From positions 297,196 to 361,195 of the forward strand of contig OZ025747.1 of assembly GCA_964019335.1 (NCBI GenBank): a stretch of DNA of 64,000 nucleotides, in the 5' to 3' direction. A model generated the notes under the pieces. The model saw nothing but the letters and a program-made list of their open reading frames with translations, did no database searches and was not told where the DNA came from. The position numbers and the translations under genes are program-made. The stretch comes from Diplonema japonicum. Its lineage: Eukaryota > Euglenozoa > Diplonemea > Diplonemida > Diplonemidae. This document shows, one piece after another, positions 10,760-20,992 of this stretch (the stretch's first letter is position 1; each line of letters opens with the position of its first letter).

Positions 10760-11753
10760 TCGAGTATTTTTTTTTCCCCCCTTTTCATTCAAACGCGTTT
10801 TTTTTTTACTTTTTTATTTTTTTTAAACTGTTGTGCGGGATTCCTTATATGAAAAGTGGGTGCTATTCTCGTCTCATTTTTCTTTTTTTCTTTTCTCCAA
10901 TGATTCTTTTTTTTACCCCCCCTCCCTTTCCTGTTATAGAGAAGGAGAACCTTACTTCAGTAAACAACGCGTTTCTTTTTTTTTGTTCTATTTTCTTTTC
11001 GTTACATTTAATACCCTAAATCGTACCGCCCAAATACCGAATTAAAAAAAAAAGGCTGCCATGAGTCTCTTCCTAGAAAGAAGAAGAACGTAACAAAACG
11101 GAGAAAAAAATGGGAACAATAGGTGTGTGATGTGCATCTCCTGTCTCTTTTTTGTGTGTTTTTTTTTTTTTTTTTTGTGTTTTACTAAGCTAAGCTAAAG
11201 TAGTACTCGTGGCAGTTGCATTGCTTTGCAGCTGTTATTCTTTCATTTCTTTTTTTTTTTTTTTTCGATACAAAAAATAAAAATTCTATTTCTGTTTTCA
11301 GAGTGGGAAAAGAAAGATGAGAAGAAGAAGAAAAACAAAAAAATGGAGAAAAAAAAAAACAAAAGAAATGAAGAACGCAGAAGAAAACCCCTCTGCCCTT
11401 TATCGGGCAGTGGCACTTTCCCATCGTCTTGCCAACTGCCTATTCTCCAAGGAAAAAAAACCCTTTGTCAAAGAGGTAGGGAGGGGTCATATCTCCCCCG
11501 CTTCTAGAGGTTACAGTTTAAAAAAAAAAAAAAAAAAAAAAAAATCTTTTCTTGAGTACTTGGTCCCCATTGTCAGAACTACATCCGAACTGGCGTCCCC
11601 CCTCTCCCTCTCCCTCCCTCTCTCCCCCTCCTTCTCCCAAAGAACTTTTCGATTGGGGAAAAGCTGCGGGGGCACAGTTTTTAAATAGAATGTAAAAAGA
11701 AAAAAAGCAAAAAATGGCTGGTGTACCTATCTAATTCATATAAAATTCATATA
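10575..11753. other. Gene-free spacer, homopolymer-rich
   Basis: Very long T runs (about 10587-10620) and A runs (about 10728-10757), plus several T-rich tracts, are separated by short unique pieces. All open frames across it consist of Lys or Phe runs. I see no gene, RNA or repeat family until the inverted-repeat element that starts at 11754. Confidence 0.6.
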
Positions 11754-12778
11754 TGAGCTCGTCCGGAAAAAAATGTCAACAAATGACCCTCCTATGCGGC
11801 GGAAAACCCCCGTTAAATTTCTAAGTAAAAAAGTAGTCCGACACCACTTTGTGTGCAGAAATGCAGTCTAAGCTTGAACACCATATAGGTCAAAACGCTC
11901 GCCGTTTGTTTTATTTTTAAAACGCACGTGCAAAAACATGTTTTTTAGAATGGTTTTTGGCAAACGATTCAATTTGGAAGTTACAAATAACCCAGACTCC
12001 ATTTTTTATTTTCGTTTTTCCGTGAAAAGCGACAGGAGGAATGGACGCGGACTGAAAATCTGTGAAACCTTTGGGGTCGGTGGGCTGGACTCTAAATCAC
12101 TATTAAAATGGGGTGGGGAGAACTTACCCTTACAGTGCATATTGGCCTATTTAAGGCTAAAATCCCTTTAAAACCCCTTAAAAAAAGCAAGATTTTCACT
12201 TTTAAAGTATTATGAGTGCAAAAGAAAAGGAAAAACCTCAGCAGATGGGTTGAGAATGAAAGTTTGACCCCAAAGATACCAATGTCGAAGCTCTGCATGA
12301 GCAGGCAAGTGTTAAGAATTGGTTTTTCTGAAAAAGGCCAAAATCCCTTAGGAACCCCTTGAAAAAGCCAAAAAATAGGGTGTAAAAAACCGGATTTTCG
12401 GGGGCTATGCGGCGCCATATATTTTTCGCTAAGTACTTTTAACAGTAACCCGACCCTAGGTTGTACCCAGGGGTCACAAGTGCGCTTGATCACCAATTTT
12501 ATGCACCCTAGATGCTGCATTTAAAGCAATAAAATTGCATTTTAAACATTTTCCGCCGTTTTTCTGACCTCTATTTTTCGCTTCCCGGGGGCAGCTGGTT
12601 GCAAAGCCTGCCACCCTCATGGCAAAACAAGCATCGCAATTGAAAGAACGGCGTCATGTACACCATATATGTCATCTTCCTATGGTTGCATGCTGCCCTT
12701 TTTTTGCTCAAATAATCAAAACAAGAAATTTTCGGAGGTGTCCAAAAAAGTGTTGACATTTTCGTCCGGACGAGCTCA
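11754..12778. mobile_element. 1,025-bp terminal-inverted-repeat element (MITE-like)
   Basis: The 28-bp ends at 11754-11781 and 12751-12778 are inverted copies with 26 of 28 positions matching; both begin TGAGCTCGTCCGGA. The element is flanked on both sides by TATA (11750-11753 and 12779-12782), a likely target-site duplication (TATA, or TA as in Tc1/mariner). The interior holds no credible transposase. It contains a ~29-bp direct repeat (around 12152-12180 and 12332-12360, AAAATCCCTT...CCCCTT). These features are those of a non-autonomous DNA transposon. The superfamily cannot be assigned by eye. Confidence 0.8.
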
Positions 12779-12780
12779 TA

Positions 12781-12811
<31 letters not shown>

Positions 12812-13279
12812 AAACAAAAGAACGGCACACACTCAAAGTAGGAAGGAAAGGGTTTTTTTTTTTTCCTATTTATTGAAAAAAAAATGCTCAAAAAGATTTT
12901 TTTTTGATCCCAAAAAACGCAAAACAGCACTTCAGGAGAGCACGGCGGACTATGGGTGGATCCTTGAGCATCATCCATTTTCGGGGCCGGTTATTATGGT
13001 CTAGATGAACCGACACCCTTTGTGGGATCTGAGTCAGCTCTGATTATATTTTAGAAACAGATAGATACAGGCAGTGGATGAGAACAAAGCAATGTCTCGC
13101 ATGGTGGCATCTTGTATATCCCCTTCCTTTGAATTTGCGTTTTCAGTTTGAGCATTAAACAGATGTGCACGGGGGAAACTGCACATTAACTTTCTTTTTT
13201 TTCTAGCTCCCAAAAAAAAAAAAAAAAAAAAAATACAACACTCATCCCCTCCCATGCTCCCTTTCCCTTTGTTTAGTTT

Positions 13280-13316
<37 letters not shown>

Positions 13317-13805
13317 CTTTCGTTTTCTTTTCTCTCCATTCCCTTCCCCCTCCCAATAGGCATAGAGTGCATACAACTCGGATAACGGGAATGAACAAGC
13401 AAAAACAGCTTGGGGACCTTGAGAAACAAATGGAGGAGGGAAAAAAAAAAAAAAAAAAAAAAGGATTTATTATTATACAAGAACCCCGTCTCATACCCAT
13501 AAACACACATATATAGGCCCCGTCCTTATCCAGGTGTATGAGCTCAACGCACCCTCCCCGTTCTTTTTATGTATCAAATTCACGCGCACAGTATCTTTAA
13601 TCCTTTCTTCACCCCCCCCCCCCCCCCATTCCTCCCCTTCCTGTCAATTGTTCGCAGTTGTCTGCAGTACGCCACTTGCGTACTTTGTAGTTTGTTACGG
13701 TTCGGTGCATCCTCTTTTTTTTTTTTTTTATATATATATATATTGTCCTTGCGTCAATTTCAAAAAAAAAAAAAAAAAATAGGTTCAAGAGGAAAAAAAA
13801 AAAAA
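12779..13805. other. Gene-free spacer, homopolymer-rich
   Basis: Between the inverted-repeat element and the first eL30 gene there are A, T and C runs, including 16 consecutive C at 13612-13627 and a T run over 35 nt near 13280-13316. A TA microsatellite lies near 13730-13743. No coding or RNA gene is recognised. Confidence 0.55.
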
Positions 13806-14186
13806 ATGGTGTCCAAGAAGACCAAGCGTTCCATGGAGAACATCAACTCCCGTCTGCAGCTTGTCATCAAGAGCGGGAAGTACTCGATGGGTATGAAGAC
13901 TGCCCTGCACAGCCTCCGCATGGGCAAGGCCAAGTTGGTGATCATCTCGAACAACTGCCCCGCCATCACCAAGAGCATGCTTGAGTACTACGCCATGCTT
14001 AGGTATGTTTTTTGATTTATAAACAAAAAAAGAAGAAAATACCAACCCTCCCCCCACAGCAAGTCCTCGGTTCTCCACTACAACGGGAACAACATCGACC
14101 TGGGTACCGCATGCGGTAAGACTTACCGCACCCACGTCATGACCATCACCGACGCTGGTGACTCCGACATCCTTGGTAAGCTGTAG
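13806..14186 (+). CDS. RPL30: 60S ribosomal protein eL30, copy 1
   Basis: Two exons, 13806-14002 and 14060-14186, flank a 57-nt intron (GTATGT...CCCACAG) and give a 107-residue protein. The sequence follows the eL30 family: [43 protein letters not shown], then [14 protein letters not shown] and a C-terminal DAGDSDIL. The phase-2 junction (ATG CTT AG|C AAG) restores the family sequence exactly. eL30 is a large-subunit ribosomal protein that also regulates its own splicing in yeast. The gene has a near-identical tandem copy 400 nt downstream. Confidence 0.95.
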
Positions 14187-14213
14187 AAGCCTCTTTTTTT
14201 TAGGGATTTGCTT

Positions 14214-14255
<42 letters not shown>

Positions 14256-14282
14256 TGTTTCATTTTTTTCTGTTTCATTTGC

Positions 14283-14329
<47 letters not shown>

Positions 14330-14587
14330 CTCGTCTGCCACTACCACCCCTTGCAAGGTGGCAGGGATGAAGGTCTGACCTTCTTCCTGACTTTATTTTC
14401 TTCTCTCTGCCCTCAATAAAAGGTCCGGAGTACCCCTCCAAGATTTCATGCCCCTCCTGAAGACCATCTCGGTCTTTGCGCTGCATGAGAGCATGCCGTG
14501 CCCTCATGCCGTTAGGGGGTTTGTTAAAGAAGAAGAAAATAATCACACTCAATCTAGGCCTGTTCTTAAACACACACACACAACAAA
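14187..14587. other. Spacer between the eL30 copies
   Basis: Contains a T run (about 14217-14253) followed shortly by an A run (about 14286-14326), then unique sequence before copy 2. Two T runs and A runs of this size could pair into a long hairpin. The acceptor-like CAATCTAG at 14549-14556 precedes the copy 2 start. No gene. Confidence 0.5.
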
Positions 14588-14963
14588 ATGGTGTCCAAGA
14601 AGACCAAGCGTTCCATGGAGAACATCAACTCCCGTCTGCAGCTTGTCATCAAGAGCGGGAAGTACTCGATGGGTATGAAGACTGCCCTGCACAGCCTCCG
14701 CATGGGCAAGGCCAAGTTGGTGATCATCTCGAACAACTGCCCCGCCATCACCAAGAGCATGCTTGAGTACTACGCCATGCTTAGGTATGTCATTTAAAAA
14801 ACAAAAGAAAAGAAAATACCAACCCTCCCCCCACAGCAAGTCCTCGGTTCTCCACTACAACGGGAACAACATCGACCTGGGTACCGCATGCGGTAAGACT
14901 TACCGCACCCACGTCATGACCATCACCGACGCTGGTGACTCCGACATCCTTGGTAAGCTGTAG
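14588..14963 (+). CDS. RPL30: 60S ribosomal protein eL30, copy 2
   Basis: Exons 14588-14784 and 14837-14963 encode the same 107 residues as copy 1, with identical exon DNA as far as I can read. The 52-nt intron keeps the donor GTATGT and the 3' part ACCAACCCTCCCCCCACAG, but differs in the middle (GTATGTCATTTAAAAAAC versus GTATGTTTTTTGATTTAT). Identical exons beside drifting intron centres indicate recent duplication or gene conversion. The next gene starts only 97 nt after its stop. Confidence 0.95.
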
Positions 14964-15060
14964 ATGGTTTTAAGGACGGCTTAGCTTTTTGCTGAATCAT
15001 TTAGTTGGAGGCAGAGATACTATTAACCAACGCACCACCACAGGAGCCCCACAGGGCAAG

Positions 15061-16671
15061 ATGAGGCGCACGATGGCACTGCTGCACGCAGCAGAGAGCC
15101 CAGAAGGAGCGTACAGGGTGCCGCAGAAGGCGCGGCCATTTTTGAAGTTGCTGCCCCTCCCGAAGTACAGTCTGAAGGTCATAAGGAAGAAGTCGCGAGC
15201 ACAGTATTTGAAGACGTTGATGTGGGCACCGAAGCCAAGGTGGTTCGAGGGGATGAACCAAGCCACGCTGTACACTAGCGTATTGAAGTACACAGACAAC
15301 CAGCTGACGGATGAGCGGTTGTACAAATCAGAGAGGTACATTGCGAGCAACCTGTCGTTGCGGCATGACGCGGAGAATAAGCTGGACAGGCAAGTGCGCG
15401 AGACCATCGTGCAGCCGGCGTATTCCGAGCTGAAACCTGACCCCGAGTACTTCAACATGATCCACGAGGACATTCCCCACAACTTGCAAACGATGATGGA
15501 CAACCTGAAGACCACGCAGCCGTCGCTTTTGCCGCATCCTGCCCTCGCGTCACATGGCGAGGCCATGTGTGAAGAGGTTATCGTGGACTTCATGACCGAC
15601 ACCTTTCCACGTCTCAACAGCAGGCAGTTGCAGCGGCTTCTGCATCAAAAGCTGTCGCTCTCCAACTCTGTCAACACCGCAGTACGTGCAGGCCTCGCGC
15701 AAGGCATGGCTTTGAACAAAGAAGTGCGTCTGTACAACAGCTTGACTACCGTCAACATCCAGTTCGAGACTGCGCAGAACGCCCTCAAGCACGCCTCCGA
15801 TCAGATAAGACGAGGGTCGCTCACAGAGAACGAAGAAGGCCCCGCATTTTCCTTGATGAAGACGAAACACAAGCTCACCAAGCTGGCGCTGCGCGACGAG
15901 CATGTTGATTTGCTGGAGGAGCGCATGAAGCTCCTCACGCGGCACCTGTACGCCTTCCTGGCCTACGCATCGTACACAAAGGGCGATGCCTTTGTGAAGG
16001 CCTTCGTGCTGCGGTACTTCATGCCCGACATTGCGGTACAGCATTTTTCAAACCAGCCGATGCTGCGGTCGTGGTTGGAGGTCAACAACAAATGGAAGTT
16101 CCTCCCGAAGACGGCCAAGGGATCCAAAGACTTGGTCCCGGATGCCAGGTATTTTAGCATATTTCAACACACCACACCACACACCACAGCACTGCGGACA
16201 GCGTGCCGATGGTCATCAACGGCGTGCAGACCAACTCCAACGTCATCGCTAAGTCGGTGCGCAGGATGTTGGCTGCAGCGTCCCCTATGAAGGAGCTGGC
16301 CATCGTCACTCAGTACGACATGACGGCAAGGCACATGCTGCGAGGCAAGAAACTACGCTACTCTCTCCTCTTCCAAGGGCACAAGGAGGCAGACGGCCAT
16401 AAGTTCATGCGAGCAGGCGTGTATGCTGGCGACGTGCTCCTCGGAGAGGGCGAAGGTGTGGACTACGAGATGGCCTGCAAGGACGCCGCGCAGAACGCAC
16501 TACAGAGCTTCTACTTGGTATGTTGACAAAGAAAAAAAAAGAAAATGAAAACAGAATCCGAAAATGAACTTCAAACGAGACGAGGGCACGCCCTTCACAA
16601 AGGGCATGCCGTCGAAGAGGAACAAGGTGAAGGTGAGGAGAAAGGTGAAAAAGAGGAAACAATCAGCGTGA
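15061..16671 (+). CDS. RNase III-like/dsRBD protein, probably mitochondrial ribosomal protein mL44-like
   Basis: I infer three exons (15061-16148, 16190-16517, 16555-16671) separated by introns of 41 nt (GTATTT...CACAG) and 37 nt (GTATGT...AACAG), giving a 510-residue protein. About residues 395-470 read as a double-stranded-RNA-binding motif: LRYSLLFQGHKEADGHKF, then VYAGDVLLGEGEGVDYEMA and KDAAQNALQ. The middle (VDFMTDTFPRLNSRQLQRLL, LAYASYTKGDAFVKAFV) resembles the helical, non-catalytic RNase III fold of mL44; I see no intact RNase III signature. The last exon adds a strongly basic tail (KVRRKVKKRK). An RNA-binding role in the mitochondrial ribosome is the best guess; another RNase III-like mitochondrial RNA-processing protein is the alternative. 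Confidence 0.6.
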
Positions 16672-16757
16672 CAAGTAGTATTTACAAACCTGCTTTTTTA
16701 CCCCCCCCCTCTACCATCCTTCCCAGTATACAACACGCAACAGGTTATTGGAGTAAC

Positions 16758-17687
16758 ATGGGGTGCTCCGAAAGTAAAGAAAAACCCGCGGTGGCACAGA
16801 AGCCTGCGAGCAAGTCACCTGTAAGGCGGCAGTCGGTGGTACCACCGCCATCGTCACCGTCACCGTCACCACGCCGGTTGTCAGGTGGAATGAGGAAGGG
16901 GGAAACATTGAAGAAAGGGGAGAGCATGAGAAGGGGCAGCACAATGTCACCGAAAGCCAGCATAAGAAGGGCGAGCATAGCGCTCGCGAGGGAGAAGGGG
17001 AAAGAAAGAGAGGAGAGAGAACACAAGGAACGGGGCGAGAGAGAAGCAAGGGAGGAAAGGGAGAAGGCAGTGAGGGACAGGATAATGATACCGACAGCAG
17101 TTGTGGCTGTTGATGATGACGTGATCTTCGATAGAGCGGATGCCAGCGTTATGGGAACCACCACAACAACCCTCCTGACGAGCAACCTGCTGAGCACGAG
17201 ACTTGTCACGACACCCAAAACCCCACACAGCGGGAGGGGAGAGGAAGAGGCACCACCACCACCCCCTCAGGAAGAAAAGCCCAAGGAAGAAGAATCTGTG
17301 AAAAAAGTACTACCCGTTATCCCCAAGCTCAACTTCGCAAAGAAAGAACCGGCCCCAAGGAGCAACAGCGTTTCAACGGATTCAACAGACAGAAGCAGGA
17401 CTGACTCAGTTACCAGGACTTCGTCTCGATCCATAACAGGCACCACTGAGTCAGACAGTGATACTGAAACGCGTGCTTTTGAAGAGGATGAAGAGGACGA
17501 TAGTTCTGTGGAGTCGATTAACATTTTGCATCAAGAGGAGGTTGTGCTTAAGAGGGATTCTTCCAAGAACCTTAGCCAGGGGAAGGGCTCTCGGAAACGA
17601 GGGCTTTCCAAAAACGGAAAGGAAAAATCGAAACGACACGGTGATAAGGCCAAGTCGGCGGAGGACCCAAAGCCGACCGAAACGTGA
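16758..17687 (+). CDS. Predicted N-myristoylated and palmitoylated low-complexity protein
   Basis: ATG 16758 gives a 309-residue protein starting MGCSESKEK. Gly2-Cys3 with Ser6 is the classic dual N-myristoylation/palmitoylation signal, so membrane association is likely. The frame is open upstream, but the MGC start is preceded by a pyrimidine tract and CCCAG (16731-16735), which supports it. The rest is Ser-, Lys-, Arg- and Glu-rich with Pro stretches, a charged helix (REKGKEREEREHKERGERE) and a Lys-rich end. No enzymatic domain is seen. It lies 86 nt after the previous gene. Confidence 0.65.
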   Translation: MGCSESKEKPAVAQKPASKSPVRRQSVVPPPSSPSPSPRRLSGGMRKGETLKKGESMRRGSTMSPKASIRRASIALAREKGKEREEREHKERGEREAREEREKAVRDRIMIPTAVVAVDDDVIFDRADASVMGTTTTTLLTSNLLSTRLVTTPKTPHSGRGEEEAPPPPPQEEKPKEEESVKKVLPVIPKLNFAKKEPAPRSNSVSTDSTDRSRTDSVTRTSSRSITGTTESDSDTETRAFEEDEEDDSSVESINILHQEEVVLKRDSSKNLSQGKGSRKRGLSKNGKEKSKRHGDKAKSAEDPKPTET

Positions 17688-18026
17688 TGGGGGAGGAAAA
17701 GAAGAAGAAGAAAAAAAAAAGAAAAATGAATGCAGTGTTTTTTTTTTTTTTTTTCTTTTTTTCCTCCCACCTCCCATACCCCACCCCCTTTTTTTCAAAA
17801 AAAATGCAAATCTCCGACAAATTTTATTTGGGATGGAACAGATTACAAAAAAAAAAAAAAAAATCTCCGAAAGAGAAAAAAAAGAAAAAGAAATGAGGGA
17901 AAAAAAAAAAGAAAAAGAAAAACTATTTATCTATTTGAGGAGGTCCGGATGTTCTAATTTCACGGGAGAGGGAGTCCATTTTAACCCAAAAACGAGTTAA
18001 ACCTTGGTGCCCGTGAAATCTGCACT

Positions 18027-18070
<44 letters not shown>

Positions 18071-19833
18071 CTTCTTCCTTCGGATAATGCTATATTTTAA
18101 GAAGGGATATCATTCAAAATGTAAAAAAAAAAAAATATTGAAATGGCTATCCTCTGTGAGGAGACTCAGTAGATTTGAATTAGATCTGTCTGAGGGAGTG
18201 AATATTCACTTTTTACCTTGAGAATGATACCCCCCCCCGATTGGATAAAAAAGAAAAAGAAAGCAAATAAATAACATAGTACTATGAAGAAAAAGATTTA
18301 AAAAAAAAAAAGAAAAAAAGAAAAGGCTGACAGTCATAGAGTTCTTTCTTTTTCTACCCGCTCTCATTTTTTTTTTTTTTCCTCCTTTTCCTTTTTTTCT
18401 CTTTTTCTCCTCCTAATTATACCCCGCTTTTTTTTTATTTTCTTTTTTTTTTTCTTTCCATATTTTGCGGTTTTGAAAAGAGTCGGCTGTTTTTGCTCTT
18501 TTTTTTTTTTCGGGCAAAAAGCCGGACCCCATATTTTTTTTATTCTCTTTATTCTTCTTCCATTCTACCTCTAAGCGATTCATATTCTTCTTCTTCTTTT
18601 TTTCTCTTTTTTCTGTAAAGTACTTTTATGAAGCATCCCAGTAGAATGCTATTAATTTTTCTCTTCTCAGATTTTCATTTTTTTTTCTTTTTTCTTCCCT
18701 ATAGAACAGGGGGTGAAAATGAAGAAAGAAGAAAGAAAATAAAAAGAAGTTAGAGCATTTTTTTTTTTTTCAAAGGGAGGGCTGCCCCTTCAGGTCTGTT
18801 TCTTCTGCTTTCCCTACCATTTTTTTTTTATCTTATTACTCATACATCTCTTCTCCCCTTTCCATTCAATAAGCTGTGGTACAAAAAAAAAAAAAAAAAA
18901 AAAAAAAAAGAAAATGTTTGCTTTTGAGTGAATCTTTACTGAGGCTTCTCCCTTTGTTTGGTTTCCTTTTTTTTTTTTTTTTTTTTTTTTTTGTATTAAC
19001 AACATGTATACGGTGTAGGCAGGAAAAAAAGCTTTTCTCCTGAAAAAGAAATTTTTTTTTCGCTCCTAAAAAATGTTCACATTTTTCTTTGTTGCGAATT
19101 CACTGTTTTTTTTTACAGGTGAACTTTTTTTTCTTGGCCCAACAGTATATATTGTCAGAACTTAAGACAATTCGTTGCAGCACAATTTGTAGGTTTATAC
19201 ACCCCGCTGGTGCACACAAACAAAAAAAAAAAAAAGAGATGGTCTAGAAACATTGACTGGGATGGAGGATCAGCACACACAAACAAACAAGCTCGCAGAA
19301 TAGTTTCCCCCCTCCCCCATTTTTTTTATTTCTTCTTTTTTATGCCCTTGCACACGCCCCCCCCACTTTTTTTTTGATTTTGTGTGCTGATAGAAAATAA
19401 ATCCAAAAAAAAGGGAGGGCGAAGGTTCCCTTGCTTCAAGGATTTCCTACTGCTAAAAAAAAGAAACAGACAGAAGGGGGGAGGGGGGAAAAAAAAAGGA
19501 GGGCGGGTTGTTTTGTGCAACATAGAAAATAAAGCGGATAAAGCAATCTTTTTGCTCTAGCACAAAAAAGGGATGCATAAAAAAAAAAAAAAAAACGGGA
19601 GGGGGAAAAGAAAAGAGCAAAGCACCCGAGACGAAGAATGATAGGGGGGAGAGGGGGAACAACTATGCCCGCTACTTCTTGCTTCTAAAATACCAGCAAT
19701 ATAAAAAAAAAAAAAAAATATCATGAATTGCGTTTCACGGGGACCCGGGGGGAATGAGCTACTGCAACAAATGAGTTAATTTGCAGAAAATGTGCGGCTA
19801 GGGGGAAAAAAAAAATAGCTATTTATTAAATGA
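17688..19833. other. Gene-free spacer, homopolymer-rich
   Basis: About 2.1 kb dominated by A and T runs (for example T runs at about 18029-18070 and 18969-18992, A run at about 18882-18909) and pyrimidine tracts. No coding frame with normal composition and no RNA gene could be recognised. Confidence 0.55.
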
Positions 19834-19847
19834 AAATCAGATAGCCT

Positions 19848-19924
19848 GATTTCACTTGTGGGGTCCCCTTTTTCGCTCGTGAAGTAAAATCACTCGTCAA
19901 AAAGGGGACCCCACAATTGAAATC
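19848..19924. repeat. Long hairpin with 26-bp arms
   Basis: Left arm 19848-19873 and right arm 19899-19924 are inverted copies with one mismatch, centred on GGGGTCCCC, with a 25-nt loop. Weaker pairing (AAAATCAGA against TCTGATTTT) continues outside both arms. It would form a stable cruciform in DNA or a stem in RNA. It borders the stretch containing the recombinase-like frame. Confidence 0.75.
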
Positions 19925-20072
19925 ATGCTCTGATTTTATTCAATACTGCATTTTATTTAATGATGAGCTGCTCTCGAAAAGAATTTAGGTGCTAAGTGTG
20001 GCTTCGCTGCTGCCTGCTTGTAGCGGCGCAATGCGCGACTCTTTACTGAACACGGTACTGGGTTTGGTATGA

Positions 20073-20345
20073 TCAACTCGGCGAATTGATGTTGACGTCT
20101 ATGTCAAACGTGATTCTGTGCACCGCTGAAGAAGTGGGCTGTGTCGAAGGGGGCAGGGCTGAAGGGGCGTGGGTTTGATCGTGGTAGGTGCAAAACCTCT
20201 CCCACTCCTTCTTGTAGGCTATTTTGCTTGCCGTTGGAAGCGTGTCTTCCATCACAGCTTTGGCCTCTTTCTCGAGGCTGATGCCCTTGGCTCGCTTCCC
20301 GGTCGCCTTCGGTTTTCTTCCTATTTTGCTAGAAATGACTGTGGG
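20073..20345 (-). pseudogene. Possible tyrosine-recombinase N-terminal domain fragment
   Basis: On the minus strand, a frame running from about 20345 down to a stop at 20073 encodes a basic segment (GRKPKATGKRAKG). It continues as TASKIAYKKEWERFCTYHD. This has the spacing of the SAM-like core-binding domain of tyrosine recombinases (T...Y...W..F..w), where helices grip DNA. Only about 90 residues are open and the catalytic R-HxxR-Y half is absent, so if the reading is right it is a remnant. It lies between two hairpin clusters (19848-19924 and 20342-20473), which could be element ends. It is also the only non-LINE coding suspicion on the minus strand. Chance resemblance is a real alternative. 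Confidence 0.3.
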
Positions 20346-20473
20346 CGTGAAATAAAGTACCTGATTTTCACGCCCAGCAAAATCAGCAACGTTTGGCTTA
20401 AAAACATGAGGAAAAAATCAGATACTTTATTTCACGCCCAGGTCTGGGCGTGAAATAAAGTGAAACCTGATTT
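20342..20473. repeat. Cluster of three inverted/direct copies of a TGGGCGTGAAATAAAG motif
   Basis: Copy A (20342-20368) and copy C (20445-20473) are on the + strand; copy B (20414-20440) is inverted. A and B are 27-nt inverted copies with one mismatch. B and C form a perfect 16-bp stem (20425-20440 against 20445-20460) with a 4-nt loop. Copy A also contains its own 11-bp stem. The first hairpin, at 19848, shares the flank CCTGATTT. Likely mobile-element termini or a structured regulatory region. Confidence 0.75.
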
Positions 20474-20511
20474 ATATCTTCCGGCCTAAATTCTTTGAGA
20501 GAGCTGCTCAG

Positions 20512-20549
<38 letters not shown>

Positions 20550-20992
20550 GTTGTCCTCACTTCCTCCTCACTTTATTCTTACAGAATAATGGTAGAGTGG
20601 GAGGGACACACACCAAAGTGCAAATTCTTTTTAGGAAAAAAAAAAATGCGTCAGGTGGGTTTTCTTTTTTTGAAGGGGGGGGGGGGGGGGGGGACAAACA
20701 AAATAAAATAAATAAAAAGTGATTTATAGAACTGTTTTCTATCACCAAAGGGAACGAAATAATAATAAGACTCATGCCGCATGACTGCAGGCTGGCTCGA
20801 TTCTGCCTGATGTCCCTACTTTGCTGCCCCTTCTGCCATTCATCATGATCACCCTACCACCACCACCCTTCCACCCCCCCTTTTTTTTCCCTTTTACGTT
20901 TGCAATTAATATTTATTTTTCCCCTTAAGTTTCTTCTTCTTTGATATTCTGTCCTTCTGCAGTCTCAACCCTCAAACCTATCAAAAGGCAGC
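20474..20992. other. Spacer with G19 run before the next gene
   Basis: Contains an A run near 20515-20546 and 19 consecutive G at 20675-20693. A long pyrimidine tract then ends in TCCTTCTGCAG at 20952-20962, an excellent splice-acceptor-like site 30 nt before ATG 20993. No gene. Confidence 0.55.

Noticed and set aside
10495-11019. Frames with long Phe and Lys runs in the spacers
   Set aside because: They are translations of A/T homopolymers and have no conserved part.
11938-12171. 77-residue frame inside the inverted-repeat element as a possible transposase
   Set aside because: Too short, no DDE or other catalytic pattern, and unlike any transposase I know.
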